NCBI GenBank assembly: GCA_016124575.1
Contig: WGNM01000009.1
Location: 1 to 35,880, forward strand
DNA length: 35,880 nucleotides
Source: Cryomorphaceae bacterium
Lineage (GTDB): Bacteria > Bacteroidota > Bacteroidia > Flavobacteriales_D > Sanyastnellaceae
Direction of reading: 5' to 3'
Shown here piece by piece: positions 25,644 through 33,434 of the stretch. How positions within the stretch are numbered: position 1 is the first letter of the stretch; each line of letters begins with the position of its first letter. The notes below the pieces were generated by a model. That model worked only from the letters and a program-made list of their open reading frames with translations, had not been told where the DNA came from and made no database searches. A program made the translations under genes and the position numbers.

Positions 25644-26069
25644 ATGAATAAAAACACCCCAAAGGTAACAGGTATCGGCGGTATCTTTTTCCGTTCTAAA
25701 GATCCGTTGGCTTCTCGCACGTGGTACGCAGAACATCTTGGACTGGCTGTCAACGACTATGGCTCGAGCTTCGAATTCAGAAATGCTCACCGCCCAGATG
25801 AAATCAACTACCTGAGCTGGTGTCCTTTCGATGAGAATACCGACTATTTCGATCCGTCTAAAAAGGAGTTTATGATCAACTACCGTGTCCAAAACATCGA
25901 GGCGCTGGTCGATCAATTAAAGGCAAAAGGCGTTTCTGTTGTTGATGAAATAACAACCTACGAATACGGCAAATTCGTCCACTTATTGGATTTAGAAGGA
26001 AATAAAATAGAACTTTGGGAACCCGTAGATCAGGTTTTTACTGAAATGGGCGGTGAAACAACAAAATAG
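25644..26069 (+). CDS. VOC-family (glyoxalase/bleomycin-resistance fold) protein
   Basis: This 141-residue protein has the two beta-alpha-beta-beta-beta units of the vicinal oxygen chelate fold: [26 protein letters not shown], cited here as two motifs (GIGGIFF and WYAEHLGL), and [16 protein letters not shown] at the end. The terminal Glu in KIELWEP is the usual metal ligand position. Substrate is not assignable. It is followed 29 bp later by the VF530 gene on the same strand, and the pair is bracketed by inverted copies of an intergenic repeat. Confidence 0.88.
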   Translation: MNKNTPKVTGIGGIFFRSKDPLASRTWYAEHLGLAVNDYGSSFEFRNAHRPDEINYLSWCPFDENTDYFDPSKKEFMINYRVQNIEALVDQLKAKGVSVVDEITTYEYGKFVHLLDLEGNKIELWEPVDQVFTEMGGETTK

Positions 26070-26098
26070 GTAGACTCAACTCGCTGTATTATCAAAGT

Positions 26099-26338
26099 AT
26101 GGAGAATAATGAATTGAACACTCAACCAAACAATCCGTTGCATGGTGTAAAACTGGCCGATGTGCTAAATGTATTGCTCGATGTCTATGGTTGGGATGAG
26201 TTAGGCCGTAGAATAAACATTCGTTGTTTCAATTTCGACCCGTCTATCAATTCTAGTTTGAAATTTCTGCGCAAAAATCAATGGGCACGCGATCAGGTAG
26301 AAGCATTGTATTTGCGGACAATAGCGCATAAAAAATAA
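26099..26338 (+). CDS. VF530-family DNA-binding protein (DUF2132)
   Basis: This 79-residue protein has the family core [14 protein letters not shown], then [15 protein letters not shown], then [12 protein letters not shown] and VEALYL. It closely fits the VF530/DUF2132 family of small helical proteins named after a Vibrio fischeri protein of known structure and described as DNA-binding. The cellular role is unclear. It starts 29 bp after the VOC stop and probably shares its transcript. Confidence 0.9.
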   Translation: MENNELNTQPNNPLHGVKLADVLNVLLDVYGWDELGRRINIRCFNFDPSINSSLKFLRKNQWARDQVEALYLRTIAHKK

Positions 26339-26340
26339 AC

Positions 26341-26368
26341 CGCTTTAACATCCGTGCCGTGCGCATGA
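26341..26368 (-). repeat. Copy 3 of the GGCACGGATGT intergenic repeat (right flank of the VOC-VF530 pair, inverted)
   Basis: The minus strand reads GCGCACGGCACGGATGTT and then AAAGCG. The inner 18 bp (26341-26358) match copy 2 at 17 of 18 positions in inverted orientation. The outer part matches copy 1 at 141-160. It starts 2 bp after the VF530 stop codon. Confidence 0.7.
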
Positions 26369-26456
26369 AAACACATTTTTAAGGACGCACCGCGAATTAT
26401 ACGCATACTTGCAAAACGCAGTAAAATAGGGCTTTTCAGGACGATTTCTCTTTATT

Positions 26457-26789
26457 TCAACCGACCTTTTTTTTCTTTTTAGGCTTCGGCGGTGGCAGTT
26501 CACTCACTGTAATTTTCACCAATTCACTCAACCATTCGCGGTTTTCGATTTGATCTTCAACCAGGAGGTTGTTTTTTGCCCCTGTGTAAGGCGGTGCTTC
26601 GGCAATTTCTGGTGCAAATGCCCTGCCCCCAGCAGTGGGTTTTATAAATAGCTTGTTGTCGCAAATCGAGCCGAATATTTTATCGTCAACATACAGGCCG
26701 TATTCACCAAACATTTTCTTTGCTGATACCGCTCCTGTGCTGTCTATCTGCTCCAACACGAAGTCTACAAATTGTTGATCCGATGCCAT
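26457..26789 (-). CDS. TfoX/Sxy N-terminal domain protein
   Basis: This 110-residue protein has VSAKKMFGEYGLYVDDKIFG followed by ICDNKLFIKP. This is the TfoX N-terminal domain known from the competence regulator Sxy/TfoX. Only the N-terminal domain is present, so it is a stand-alone TfoX-N protein rather than a full competence activator. It ends in a lysine-rich tail (PPPKPKKKKK) that may bind nucleic acid. It is convergent with VF530. Confidence 0.88.
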   Translation of the reverse strand: MASDQQFVDFVLEQIDSTGAVSAKKMFGEYGLYVDDKIFGSICDNKLFIKPTAGGRAFAPEIAEAPPYTGAKNNLLVEDQIENREWLSELVKITVSELPPPKPKKKKKVG

Positions 26790-26808
26790 GTGTTTTTTGT
26801 CTAAATAA

Positions 26809-26838
26809 CAAAAAAGGCTGCCTAGTCAGACAGCCTTT
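26809..26838 (-). terminator. Intrinsic terminator of the small T9SS gene
   Basis: AAAGGCTG pairs with CAGCCTTT (26813-26820 with 26831-26838) around an inner TCT/AGG-type helix and a small loop. The minus strand continues as TTTTTT. It lies 20 bp after the stop codon at 26858. Confidence 0.85.
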
Positions 26839-26857
26839 CTCAACTTGTTTAGGTAAA

Positions 26858-27826
26858 TCACTTTCCTACTACGATGTTCATCGCGTTTGTGAAAGTAGAA
26901 GTCGTTATCGACACGGTGTAAACACCCGCAGCCAAGCTGTGCTCCAACACTGCTCTGTTGCCGTTTACAATCATGCTGTTCGTTATGCGATGCGCCATTA
27001 CGGTTTTTCCGCTCTGGTCATATACTTGAACGATCAATGGTTCTTTTGTTAAATCCAACGCTTCGTTGAACTGGAAGTTGATGATCCCATCCATTACTGG
27101 ATTCGGAAATATCTCAACCGCCGCTTTGTCTGCTGCCAATTCACCAACGGTTAATGCTGTGCCCGATTCGTTGAACAGACAAGATCCGTCGTTAAAAGTA
27201 GCTGTTGCATTGTAGTTAGATGCATCAGACATTGTGCAGCCAAATACTTGCGCGTTGTTTGTGCTAAATGTCAAATTACGAGCTTGCCAAACGCTGTTTT
27301 CAGCTTCCCAGCCCTGCATGTTCAATGTCCCGTGCGCCTCACCTGTTGTAGTGAACTGCATCAAAAGCACCAAGCCGTTGTTTGATGTGGTACGCTCGTC
27401 GGTTGGAATCAAAAACCACGCTCCGTTGTTCGAAGTGATGGCTCCGCCGTTTGTAAAGGCTTCAAAATCAATACCGATGTTCCACAAGTTGTTTTCAAAG
27501 CTGTTTTCTGCTCCAATGGTCACCCATGAATCAAAAGCGAGCGATGGCTCAATATTTACAACAGATGGCTGAATGTCTACACTCTGGTAACCACCCAAGG
27601 CATGCTGGAAAAATCCGTTTTGAGATACAATCTCCATTGGCGACTCATCGTCTGCAAATACTGCATGAATACTCTGGTCTGCAGATGGCAATTGTGCGTA
27701 AACACGATATGTATTGCCCATTACCACACCATTGTTAGGTACCGATTGTACCACCAGTTGAACGTCACTAGCAGATGAGAAAAGGTAGACTCCCATCGCC
27801 AAAAAGGTCATTGTAAGGTTTTTCAT
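26858..27826 (-). CDS. Small T9SS cargo protein
   Basis: This 322-residue exported protein has signal peptide MKNLTMTFLAMGVYLFSSAS. The beta-rich body is of unknown function. A CTMSDASNYNATATFNDGSC segment matches the short GCTD-xxAxNYNxxAxxxDGSC module often found in Bacteroidota secreted proteins. A T9SS type A sorting domain (VEIFPNPVMDG, VYDQSGKTVMAH, SLAAGVYTVSI) completes it. It is probably displayed or released by the T9SS. A terminator follows; it is divergent from paaZ. Confidence 0.88.
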   Translation of the reverse strand: MKNLTMTFLAMGVYLFSSASDVQLVVQSVPNNGVVMGNTYRVYAQLPSADQSIHAVFADDESPMEIVSQNGFFQHALGGYQSVDIQPSVVNIEPSLAFDSWVTIGAENSFENNLWNIGIDFEAFTNGGAITSNNGAWFLIPTDERTTSNNGLVLLMQFTTTGEAHGTLNMQGWEAENSVWQARNLTFSTNNAQVFGCTMSDASNYNATATFNDGSCLFNESGTALTVGELAADKAAVEIFPNPVMDGIINFQFNEALDLTKEPLIVQVYDQSGKTVMAHRITNSMIVNGNRAVLEHSLAAGVYTVSITTSTFTNAMNIVVGK

Positions 27827-27914
27827 AGTTTCTAATTATTGGACATTTATACTCTAAACTAATAAAAAGGTTGCAGCAAAATGTGCGATTTCGGTTAAGT
27901 TACAAAAACATAAC

Positions 27915-27963
27915 GGTTTGGCAATGACAGGTTGGTCAAACCAATCGGTTTACTGTAATTTAG
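27915..27963 (+). promoter_or_regulatory. Candidate promoter and operator of paaZ
   Basis: TTG (27932-27934), 21 bp, then TAATTTAG (27956-27963, one mismatch to TAnnTTTG), 19 bp before the ATG. The spacer holds AAACC-AATC-GGTTT (27938-27951), and GGTTTG (27915-27920) is inverted relative to CAAACC (27937-27942). This is repressor-site-like, but no regulator gene is nearby. Confidence 0.35.
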
Positions 27964-27982
27964 CCGGACAAGGTTGAATGAT

Positions 27983-30025
27983 ATGAAATTTAAAAATTAC
28001 GCCCTCGGTGAATGGGTTGCTGGAAGCGACGAAGGACAAACTTTATTCAATGCCATAAACGGTGAGGTCATCGGGACCGCGTCGTCATCAGGTTTGGATT
28101 TTGGTGATATGTTCACCTATGCGCGCGACAATGGGTATCACTTGCGGAACATGACGTTTCATGAACGCGGACGCATGCTAAAGGCGCTCGCACTCTACCT
28201 GAACTCGAAGAAGGAAGATTTTTATAAAACAAGCTGGGCCACAGGTGCTACGCGGGTCGATAGCTGGATCGATATCGAAGGAGGTATCGGAAATTTATTC
28301 GCCTATTCTAGTCTGCGCCGGCAATTCCCTAATGAGACGTTCTATGTAGATGGCGATCTGGTTGGTTTGAGCAAAACGGGCTCTTTCATCGGTCACCACA
28401 TCGCTGTACCTAAAGAGGGTGTGGCCGTGCACATCAATGCTTTCAACTTCCCGGTGTGGGGCATGCTCGAAAAAATTGCAGTGAACTTGCTCGCAGGGGT
28501 GCCGGCAATAGTGAAACCTGCAACCATCACTTCATACCTTACTGAACATGTGGTGCGCGAAATAGCAGCCAGCGGCATTCTTCCAAAAGGTTCGCTGCAA
28601 CTGATCTGCGGCTCTGCTCGCGGCATCCTCGATCATGTTGAATCGCAAGATGTGGTTACGTTCACAGGGTCTGCCTCAACCGGCAGGATGTTGAAGTCGC
28701 ACCCGCGTTTGATCGATCATTCGGTTCCGTTTAACATGGAGGCCGATTCGCTGAATGCCTGCATTCTCGGACAAGATGCAGTGCCTGGAACGGAGGAGTT
28801 CGATCTGTTCATCAAAGAAATTCGGAAGGAAATGACGGTGAAAGCCGGACAAAAATGTACGGCGATTCGTCGTATCATGGTGCCCGAAAATTTAATGGAG
28901 GATGTCCAAATAGCTATCGGACAAGCTTTATCTAAAACCACCATCGGTGATCCGCAAATTGAAGGTGTACGCATGGGCGCTCTGGCCGGTAAAGAACAAG
29001 TAGCCGAGGTAAGTAGCAAGGTTTCTGAACTGCTTAAATCGAGCCAGCTGGTATACGGCAGCCTCGATCAGTTTGAAGTTGTTGGCGGTGATAAAACGAA
29101 GGGGGCTTACCTCTCTCCTCTCCTGCTGCGAAATGATGCTCCGTTTGAAAATATGGCTTCGCACAATGTAGAGGCCTTTGGTCCGGTAAGCACCATAATG
29201 CCGTACAAAGAGCTGTCGGATGCTGTTGCTCTTGCTAAGCTGGGCTTGGGTTCTCTGGTGTGCTCTTTTGTGAGCAACGACAGAAAGGCGGTGCGCGATT
29301 TTACCATCGGCGCTGCCTCGCATCACGGTAGAATTCACATCTTAAACAGAGAGTCTGGAAAAGAATCTACGGGTCACGGTTCGCCAATGCCGATGCTGGT
29401 GCATGGCGGACCAGGGCGCGCAGGGGGCGGTGAAGAAATGGGTGGAAAACGTGGTGTTGCACACTATATGCAACGCACCGCCATTCAAGGATCACCGTCG
29501 ATGATAACGGCCATCACCAACCAATATCAATACGGTGCTAAGCAGGTTGAAAGCGAACCGCATGTGTTCAGAAAGCATTTCGAAGATCTGGTGGTTGGCG
29601 ATACGGTGACAACGCATAAGCACTCGGTAACTGAAACAGACATTACCAACTTCGCCAATGTGTCAGGCGATAATTTCTACGCACACATGGATGCCACAAG
29701 CCTCGAGGGTACTATTTTCGAACAGCGCGTGGCACACGGCTATTTCGTGCTATCCAAGGCTGCTGGCTTGTTCGTAGATCCCAAAAAAGGTCCGGTACTG
29801 TTGAACTACGGTATCGAAGAGGCGCGCTTTACGAAACCTGTTTACCCGGGAATGACGATTGGTGTGCGTCTGACAGTGAAAGAAAAAGTAGATCAGGAAA
29901 AACGAAGTGAAGACGATATCGCAAAAGGCATCGTTAAATTCTTGGTAGATGTGTACGATGAAACGGGTGATACGGTAGCCATCGCAACCATTCTTACCAT
30001 GGTGAAAAAAAGAAATCAAGATTGA
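27983..30025 (+). CDS. paaZ: PaaZ: bifunctional oxepin-CoA hydrolase / semialdehyde dehydrogenase
   Basis: This roughly 680-residue two-domain enzyme of aerobic phenylacetate degradation hydrolyses the oxepin-CoA ring and oxidises the resulting semialdehyde. The N-terminal aldehyde dehydrogenase (about 1-520) carries the catalytic Glu in FNMEADSLN (about 252) and Cys in AGQKCTAIRR (about 291). The C-terminal MaoC-like hydratase (about 530-680) carries FANVSGDNFYAHMD with the active-site Asp/His. I chose the ATG at 27983; a TTG three codons earlier is less likely. No paaABCDE, paaG or paaK gene is visible here, so the rest of the pathway must lie elsewhere, or the enzyme serves another acyl-CoA. 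Its stop codon overlaps the next start. Confidence 0.92.
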   Translation: MKFKNYALGEWVAGSDEGQTLFNAINGEVIGTASSSGLDFGDMFTYARDNGYHLRNMTFHERGRMLKALALYLNSKKEDFYKTSWATGATRVDSWIDIEGGIGNLFAYSSLRRQFPNETFYVDGDLVGLSKTGSFIGHHIAVPKEGVAVHINAFNFPVWGMLEKIAVNLLAGVPAIVKPATITSYLTEHVVREIAASGILPKGSLQLICGSARGILDHVESQDVVTFTGSASTGRMLKSHPRLIDHSVPFNMEADSLNACILGQDAVPGTEEFDLFIKEIRKEMTVKAGQKCTAIRRIMVPENLMEDVQIAIGQALSKTTIGDPQIEGVRMGALAGKEQVAEVSSKVSELLKSSQLVYGSLDQFEVVGGDKTKGAYLSPLLLRNDAPFENMASHNVEAFGPVSTIMPYKELSDAVALAKLGLGSLVCSFVSNDRKAVRDFTIGAASHHGRIHILNRESGKESTGHGSPMPMLVHGGPGRAGGGEEMGGKRGVAHYMQRTAIQGSPSMITAITNQYQYGAKQVESEPHVFRKHFEDLVVGDTVTTHKHSVTETDITNFANVSGDNFYAHMDATSLEGTIFEQRVAHGYFVLSKAAGLFVDPKKGPVLLNYGIEEARFTKPVYPGMTIGVRLTVKEKVDQEKRSEDDIAKGIVKFLVDVYDETGDTVAIATILTMVKKRNQD

Positions 30026-31476
30026 AGAAGTTCGCACTGCTGTGTTTCTTTGTGGGGCTGACGTTTGTTAGCGCTGCTCAAATGGCTTTGGAAACAAGAC
30101 TAACGGCCGACCAATGCTCTGAAGATTTGAAGCAACTCAAATCAATCATCCTCCAAGCACACACCAACCCATACACGTATTGCACCAAGGAGCAATTCGA
30201 TGCGTCGTTTGATATGGCGCTTGATGGTGTGAAAGAGGGTGCTACCTACAGTGAATTTGTGAAAATCGTTGGTCGCACGGTTCGCATCATGCGCGATAGC
30301 CATACTTCGGTGAATTTTCGACAGTCTATTGCCACCTACCGCGAAGAAGGTGGTCTGTTTTTTAACTTTCGAATATGGAGCGTTGGTGATGATCTGGTGG
30401 TGTCTGAAGACCGCGAAGATCGCTTGCCACCGGGAACCATCATTGAACGCATCAATGGTGTAAATGCAAAAGCCATCTACCACGCTGTTTCTGATGTGAG
30501 TGTTTTTGAAGGTGCTTCAATCTCGAGCTTTATCCGCATCACCGATGCGCTGTATCCGCAGTTGCTCTGTTTGAACATAAATATTAAATCGTGGAATGAC
30601 ATTCAGGTACGCCGACCTGGCGATAGCATTTCGACGGTGGTGAGATATCCGGGACGTACGTCGAAGCAAATAGAGAAGTTCAACAAGAATAAAATCACGC
30701 ATCCGGTGTATGATTTGAATATTGATGTGGAGAACGATTTGGCGGTTATAAAAATTGGTTCTTTCTTTTATGGTGGCGGTGGCAAGTACTATCGTTTTCT
30801 TCGCCGTTCGTTCAAGGAGATAAAAAAATCAGGGGTGCAGCGCCTAGCGGTTGATCTTCGCTACAACACGGGTGGAAATTCGGGCCGCATGAAATCGCTG
30901 CTATCTTATGTTGCGAACGATAGTGTACTGATTCCTTCCAATATTATCGCGAAGCAAAGTGCCACGTCGATAGAATACTTTAACCGCAGCTTCGGTGGCT
31001 TGGCGAGGTTCTACATCCGAAATTTTAAACGGAAATCTGTTGATGCTCAGAATTATCTGCGCATTGCTGAAAATCCGAAGGGTATGCAAGACACTGTGTT
31101 CTTTTACGAGCGAAGTCCGCTCAACAAGGCTGCCCACTTCAATGGTGAGCGTTTTTTGTTTATCAATGGCTTGTCTGGCTCAGCTAGTGTCAACTTTGCA
31201 GCGGCTTTTCAATCCAATGGTATCGGCACTGTGGTGGGTGAACCGTGCTTGGGTCCGCTCGATGGTACGTGGGGAAACCCCTCTCCGGTGAAACTAAAGC
31301 ACTCAGGTTTGGCGCTGGTAGTTTCTACAATTCGCTTCAATACCAACAACAATTTTCAGGTGTCTGCTCGTCCAATCATCCCCGATGTTTCCATCCGCGA
31401 AAGCGTAATCGATCTCACAAATGAGGTCGATCCGTGTGTGGAGTATGTGAAGCAGCGCAAGCGATTGACTGAGTAG
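30022..31476 (+). CDS. S41-family peptidase with a TTG start, coupled to paaZ
   Basis: This 484-residue exported protein has signal peptide (M)KKFALLCFFVGLTFVSAAQ. That peptide is complete only if translation begins at the TTG at 30022, which overlaps the paaZ stop (TTGA). The first in-frame ATG (residue 21) would remove it. An N-terminal helical domain with RIMRDSHTSVNF, a PDZ-like segment (LPPGTIIERINGV) and the S41 core follow. The core has VDLRYNTGGNSG and nucleophile Ser in NGLSGSASVNFAAAF (about residue 384). Substrate unknown. Its stop lies 3 bp from the convergent TraB/GumN gene. Confidence 0.9.
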   Translation: MKKFALLCFFVGLTFVSAAQMALETRLTADQCSEDLKQLKSIILQAHTNPYTYCTKEQFDASFDMALDGVKEGATYSEFVKIVGRTVRIMRDSHTSVNFRQSIATYREEGGLFFNFRIWSVGDDLVVSEDREDRLPPGTIIERINGVNAKAIYHAVSDVSVFEGASISSFIRITDALYPQLLCLNINIKSWNDIQVRRPGDSISTVVRYPGRTSKQIEKFNKNKITHPVYDLNIDVENDLAVIKIGSFFYGGGGKYYRFLRRSFKEIKKSGVQRLAVDLRYNTGGNSGRMKSLLSYVANDSVLIPSNIIAKQSATSIEYFNRSFGGLARFYIRNFKRKSVDAQNYLRIAENPKGMQDTVFFYERSPLNKAAHFNGERFLFINGLSGSASVNFAAAFQSNGIGTVVGEPCLGPLDGTWGNPSPVKLKHSGLALVVSTIRFNTNNNFQVSARPIIPDVSIRESVIDLTNEVDPCVEYVKQRKRLTE

Positions 31477-31479
31477 TTG

Positions 31480-32358
31480 TCAGTACTTGACAGGTGTGAG
31501 GGTGTATCCTGCTACATCCAATTGGTCTATCAATCCCATGTACCGCGGTAAATGAAGGGCGCCCACAGCACAAAAAACGGGTGCTTTGTCTTCCAATTTC
31601 TCCAATAGCCTCTCGCCCATCCGCAAATTGCGCATTTCAATAAGCGCCTCTTCGGCAGATGTTGATAGGGTGTGCTCTTCATACACGTCTACCAAGCAAT
31701 TCAAGTCGTGCGATTGATAACATTTCTCAAGCAGCTCTTGTGGATCGATGCCTTCTTCATGCATGCCAACGACTTCAAGCAATGATTTGGCTTGATCCGC
31801 TAGGGGAATAGAATTCACGGCGTCCATTTGTTCGATGGGGGTCTCTAGCGGACGAATCGGCATGCCCATGCTCATAGCTTTGTTGCACAATAAAACATCC
31901 AAAATCAGCGCTACTTCGCGGACGTTGTCATCCGCCGCAGGCGACTGCATGGATTTTATGTTTTCTGCCATTATCATTGCCCAAAAAGGTTTTAGCAGAT
32001 ATACTGATCCGCGCATTGCTCCTATCTGTTCGGTGAAATATGCATCGATAACAACCCATTCGTCTTCGGTATACAATGAATTCAATCCTTCCATGAACAT
32101 CATCATTGGAGCGAGCTCAGCAGCCATCTCTTCGGCTTTGGTCAAGTCCAATTCGGGAATGAATACTGAACACTCTTCCATCCTATCGAAAAGAAAGGTT
32201 GAATCTGAATTGGCAAAAGATGCCGAACTGTGATAGGTTCCAAACAGGTAGCCCTCAAATTGCCCGTCTTTCTCAATGCGCCACAATAGCGATGATTCTT
32301 GTCCGTAAACTGCCGCACTTGCAAGAAATAACCCGAATGAAATAAGCTGTCTAACCAT
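31480..32358 (-). CDS. TraB/GumN-family protein in the vitamin B12 uptake operon
   Basis: This 292-residue exported protein has signal peptide MVRQLISFGLFLASAAVYG. The TraB/GumN family features are visible: LFGTYHS near residue 38, ELDLTKAEE, then VGALHLPRYMGLID at the C-terminus, with the His positions expected for the metal site. The family belongs to the EreA/ChaN-like superfamily and includes the Tiki metalloproteases; bacterial functions are mostly unknown. It starts 2 bp after the BtuG-like stop codon, so it is the third gene of the riboswitch-controlled operon. A direct role with corrinoids is inference from position only. Confidence 0.88.
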   Translation of the reverse strand: MVRQLISFGLFLASAAVYGQESSLLWRIEKDGQFEGYLFGTYHSSASFANSDSTFLFDRMEECSVFIPELDLTKAEEMAAELAPMMMFMEGLNSLYTEDEWVVIDAYFTEQIGAMRGSVYLLKPFWAMIMAENIKSMQSPAADDNVREVALILDVLLCNKAMSMGMPIRPLETPIEQMDAVNSIPLADQAKSLLEVVGMHEEGIDPQELLEKCYQSHDLNCLVDVYEEHTLSTSAEEALIEMRNLRMGERLLEKLEDKAPVFCAVGALHLPRYMGLIDQLDVAGYTLTPVKY

Positions 32359-32360
32359 GT

Positions 32361-33434
32361 CTAATCTCTGTAATAAAATGTCCGCGGCGCCACACCAACC
32401 TCATGTGTCTCAAGCATTTGTCCGCTCGCACTGTACAAATATACGTTATCGTTATCGATGTAATTTGGCACCGATGTGAGCAAAAACTCACCGGTCGCGG
32501 GGTGTACAACCATTGCGCCAAACTCTCCAGTTATGAGATCTGAAACGAATGTACCAACTGCAATGGGCATGCGCATGATGCCGTGGTTCAGCACGTACAA
32601 TTCATCTTTCTCTGGGTTCATTTCGAGGTAACGGGGGTGGTCACCTGCTACGCCTACGTTGAGTATAGCTGTTACGATGAGTGCTTCGCGATCGATGCGG
32701 TTGAGCTGGGGCACTGATTCAGATACGATGTTCCAGTCGGCATCAAATAGGGTTTGTCCGCCTCCCAATACCCATACATTCCCTTGGTAATCGACTTCCA
32801 TAGCAACAGGATTTAGTGTTACATCAATGGTTTCTACTACGCTGTCGGTCAAGGGGTCAATAACGGTAACGGTTTGATCGTAATCCCACCCTCCGCTGTT
32901 GCACACAAATACGTACTGTCCGTTGTAAACAATTTCTTCTGGTCCGTAACCTACTGGTATCGAGCCTATTATTTGGTTACTAGACAAGTTCACGATCATC
33001 AATTCTCCGTCTATGCTGCCGTTCGACAAGTAGGCTTTTTGCTCTGAAACAGGCAACAGATGGCGGGGATAGTCGCAACCGGTAATAACGGCCAATTCGG
33101 TAGTGGATGTGGCATCGGTAATTACAACTTTCTGGCTGTTGTTCATCACCAAATAGCCTTTGCCTTCATACTCGGTGTACGATTGCATGACGTCGCCTGG
33201 TCCGTAACCGTTGGCTGCTGAAAAGGTGTTGCTCCGCAAGGTGCCGTCGTCGGCTAACCAAAATAATTCGGCGTTGTTGAATCCAAAGGTTCCTTCGCAG
33301 CCTATCACAAAGCCCGATTTGACGGTGGTAGTGATCTCTTCTTCAGGAGTTTCTTCTTTCTTACATGATGTAAATGCTACGACTGCTGCCATTGCAAGCA
33401 TCGCCACTCGTTTGTTTATCTTTTCCATTGCCAT
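32361..33434 (-). CDS. BtuG-like surface lipoprotein (YncE-like beta-propeller, DUF5074 type)
   Basis: This is a 357-residue lipoprotein: MEKINKRVAMLAMAAVVAFTSC with lipobox AFTSCKK. The body consists of YncE-like propeller blades (VVITDATSTTELAVI, LMIVNLSSNQIIGSIPVG, VTVIDPLTDSVVETIDV, DELYVLNHG). In gut Bacteroides, BtuG proteins of this architecture sit on BtuB and capture cobalamin at the surface, and they are encoded next to it. Here the gene overlaps the end of the TonB receptor gene and lies under the same cobalamin riboswitch, which makes the BtuG assignment strong. ATGs at 33434 and 33428 are both possible starts. Confidence 0.85.
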   Translation of the reverse strand: MAMEKINKRVAMLAMAAVVAFTSCKKEETPEEEITTTVKSGFVIGCEGTFGFNNAELFWLADDGTLRSNTFSAANGYGPGDVMQSYTEYEGKGYLVMNNSQKVVITDATSTTELAVITGCDYPRHLLPVSEQKAYLSNGSIDGELMIVNLSSNQIIGSIPVGYGPEEIVYNGQYVFVCNSGGWDYDQTVTVIDPLTDSVVETIDVTLNPVAMEVDYQGNVWVLGGGQTLFDADWNIVSESVPQLNRIDREALIVTAILNVGVAGDHPRYLEMNPEKDELYVLNHGIMRMPIAVGTFVSDLITGEFGAMVVHPATGEFLLTSVPNYIDNDNVYLYSASGQMLETHEVGVAPRTFYYRD

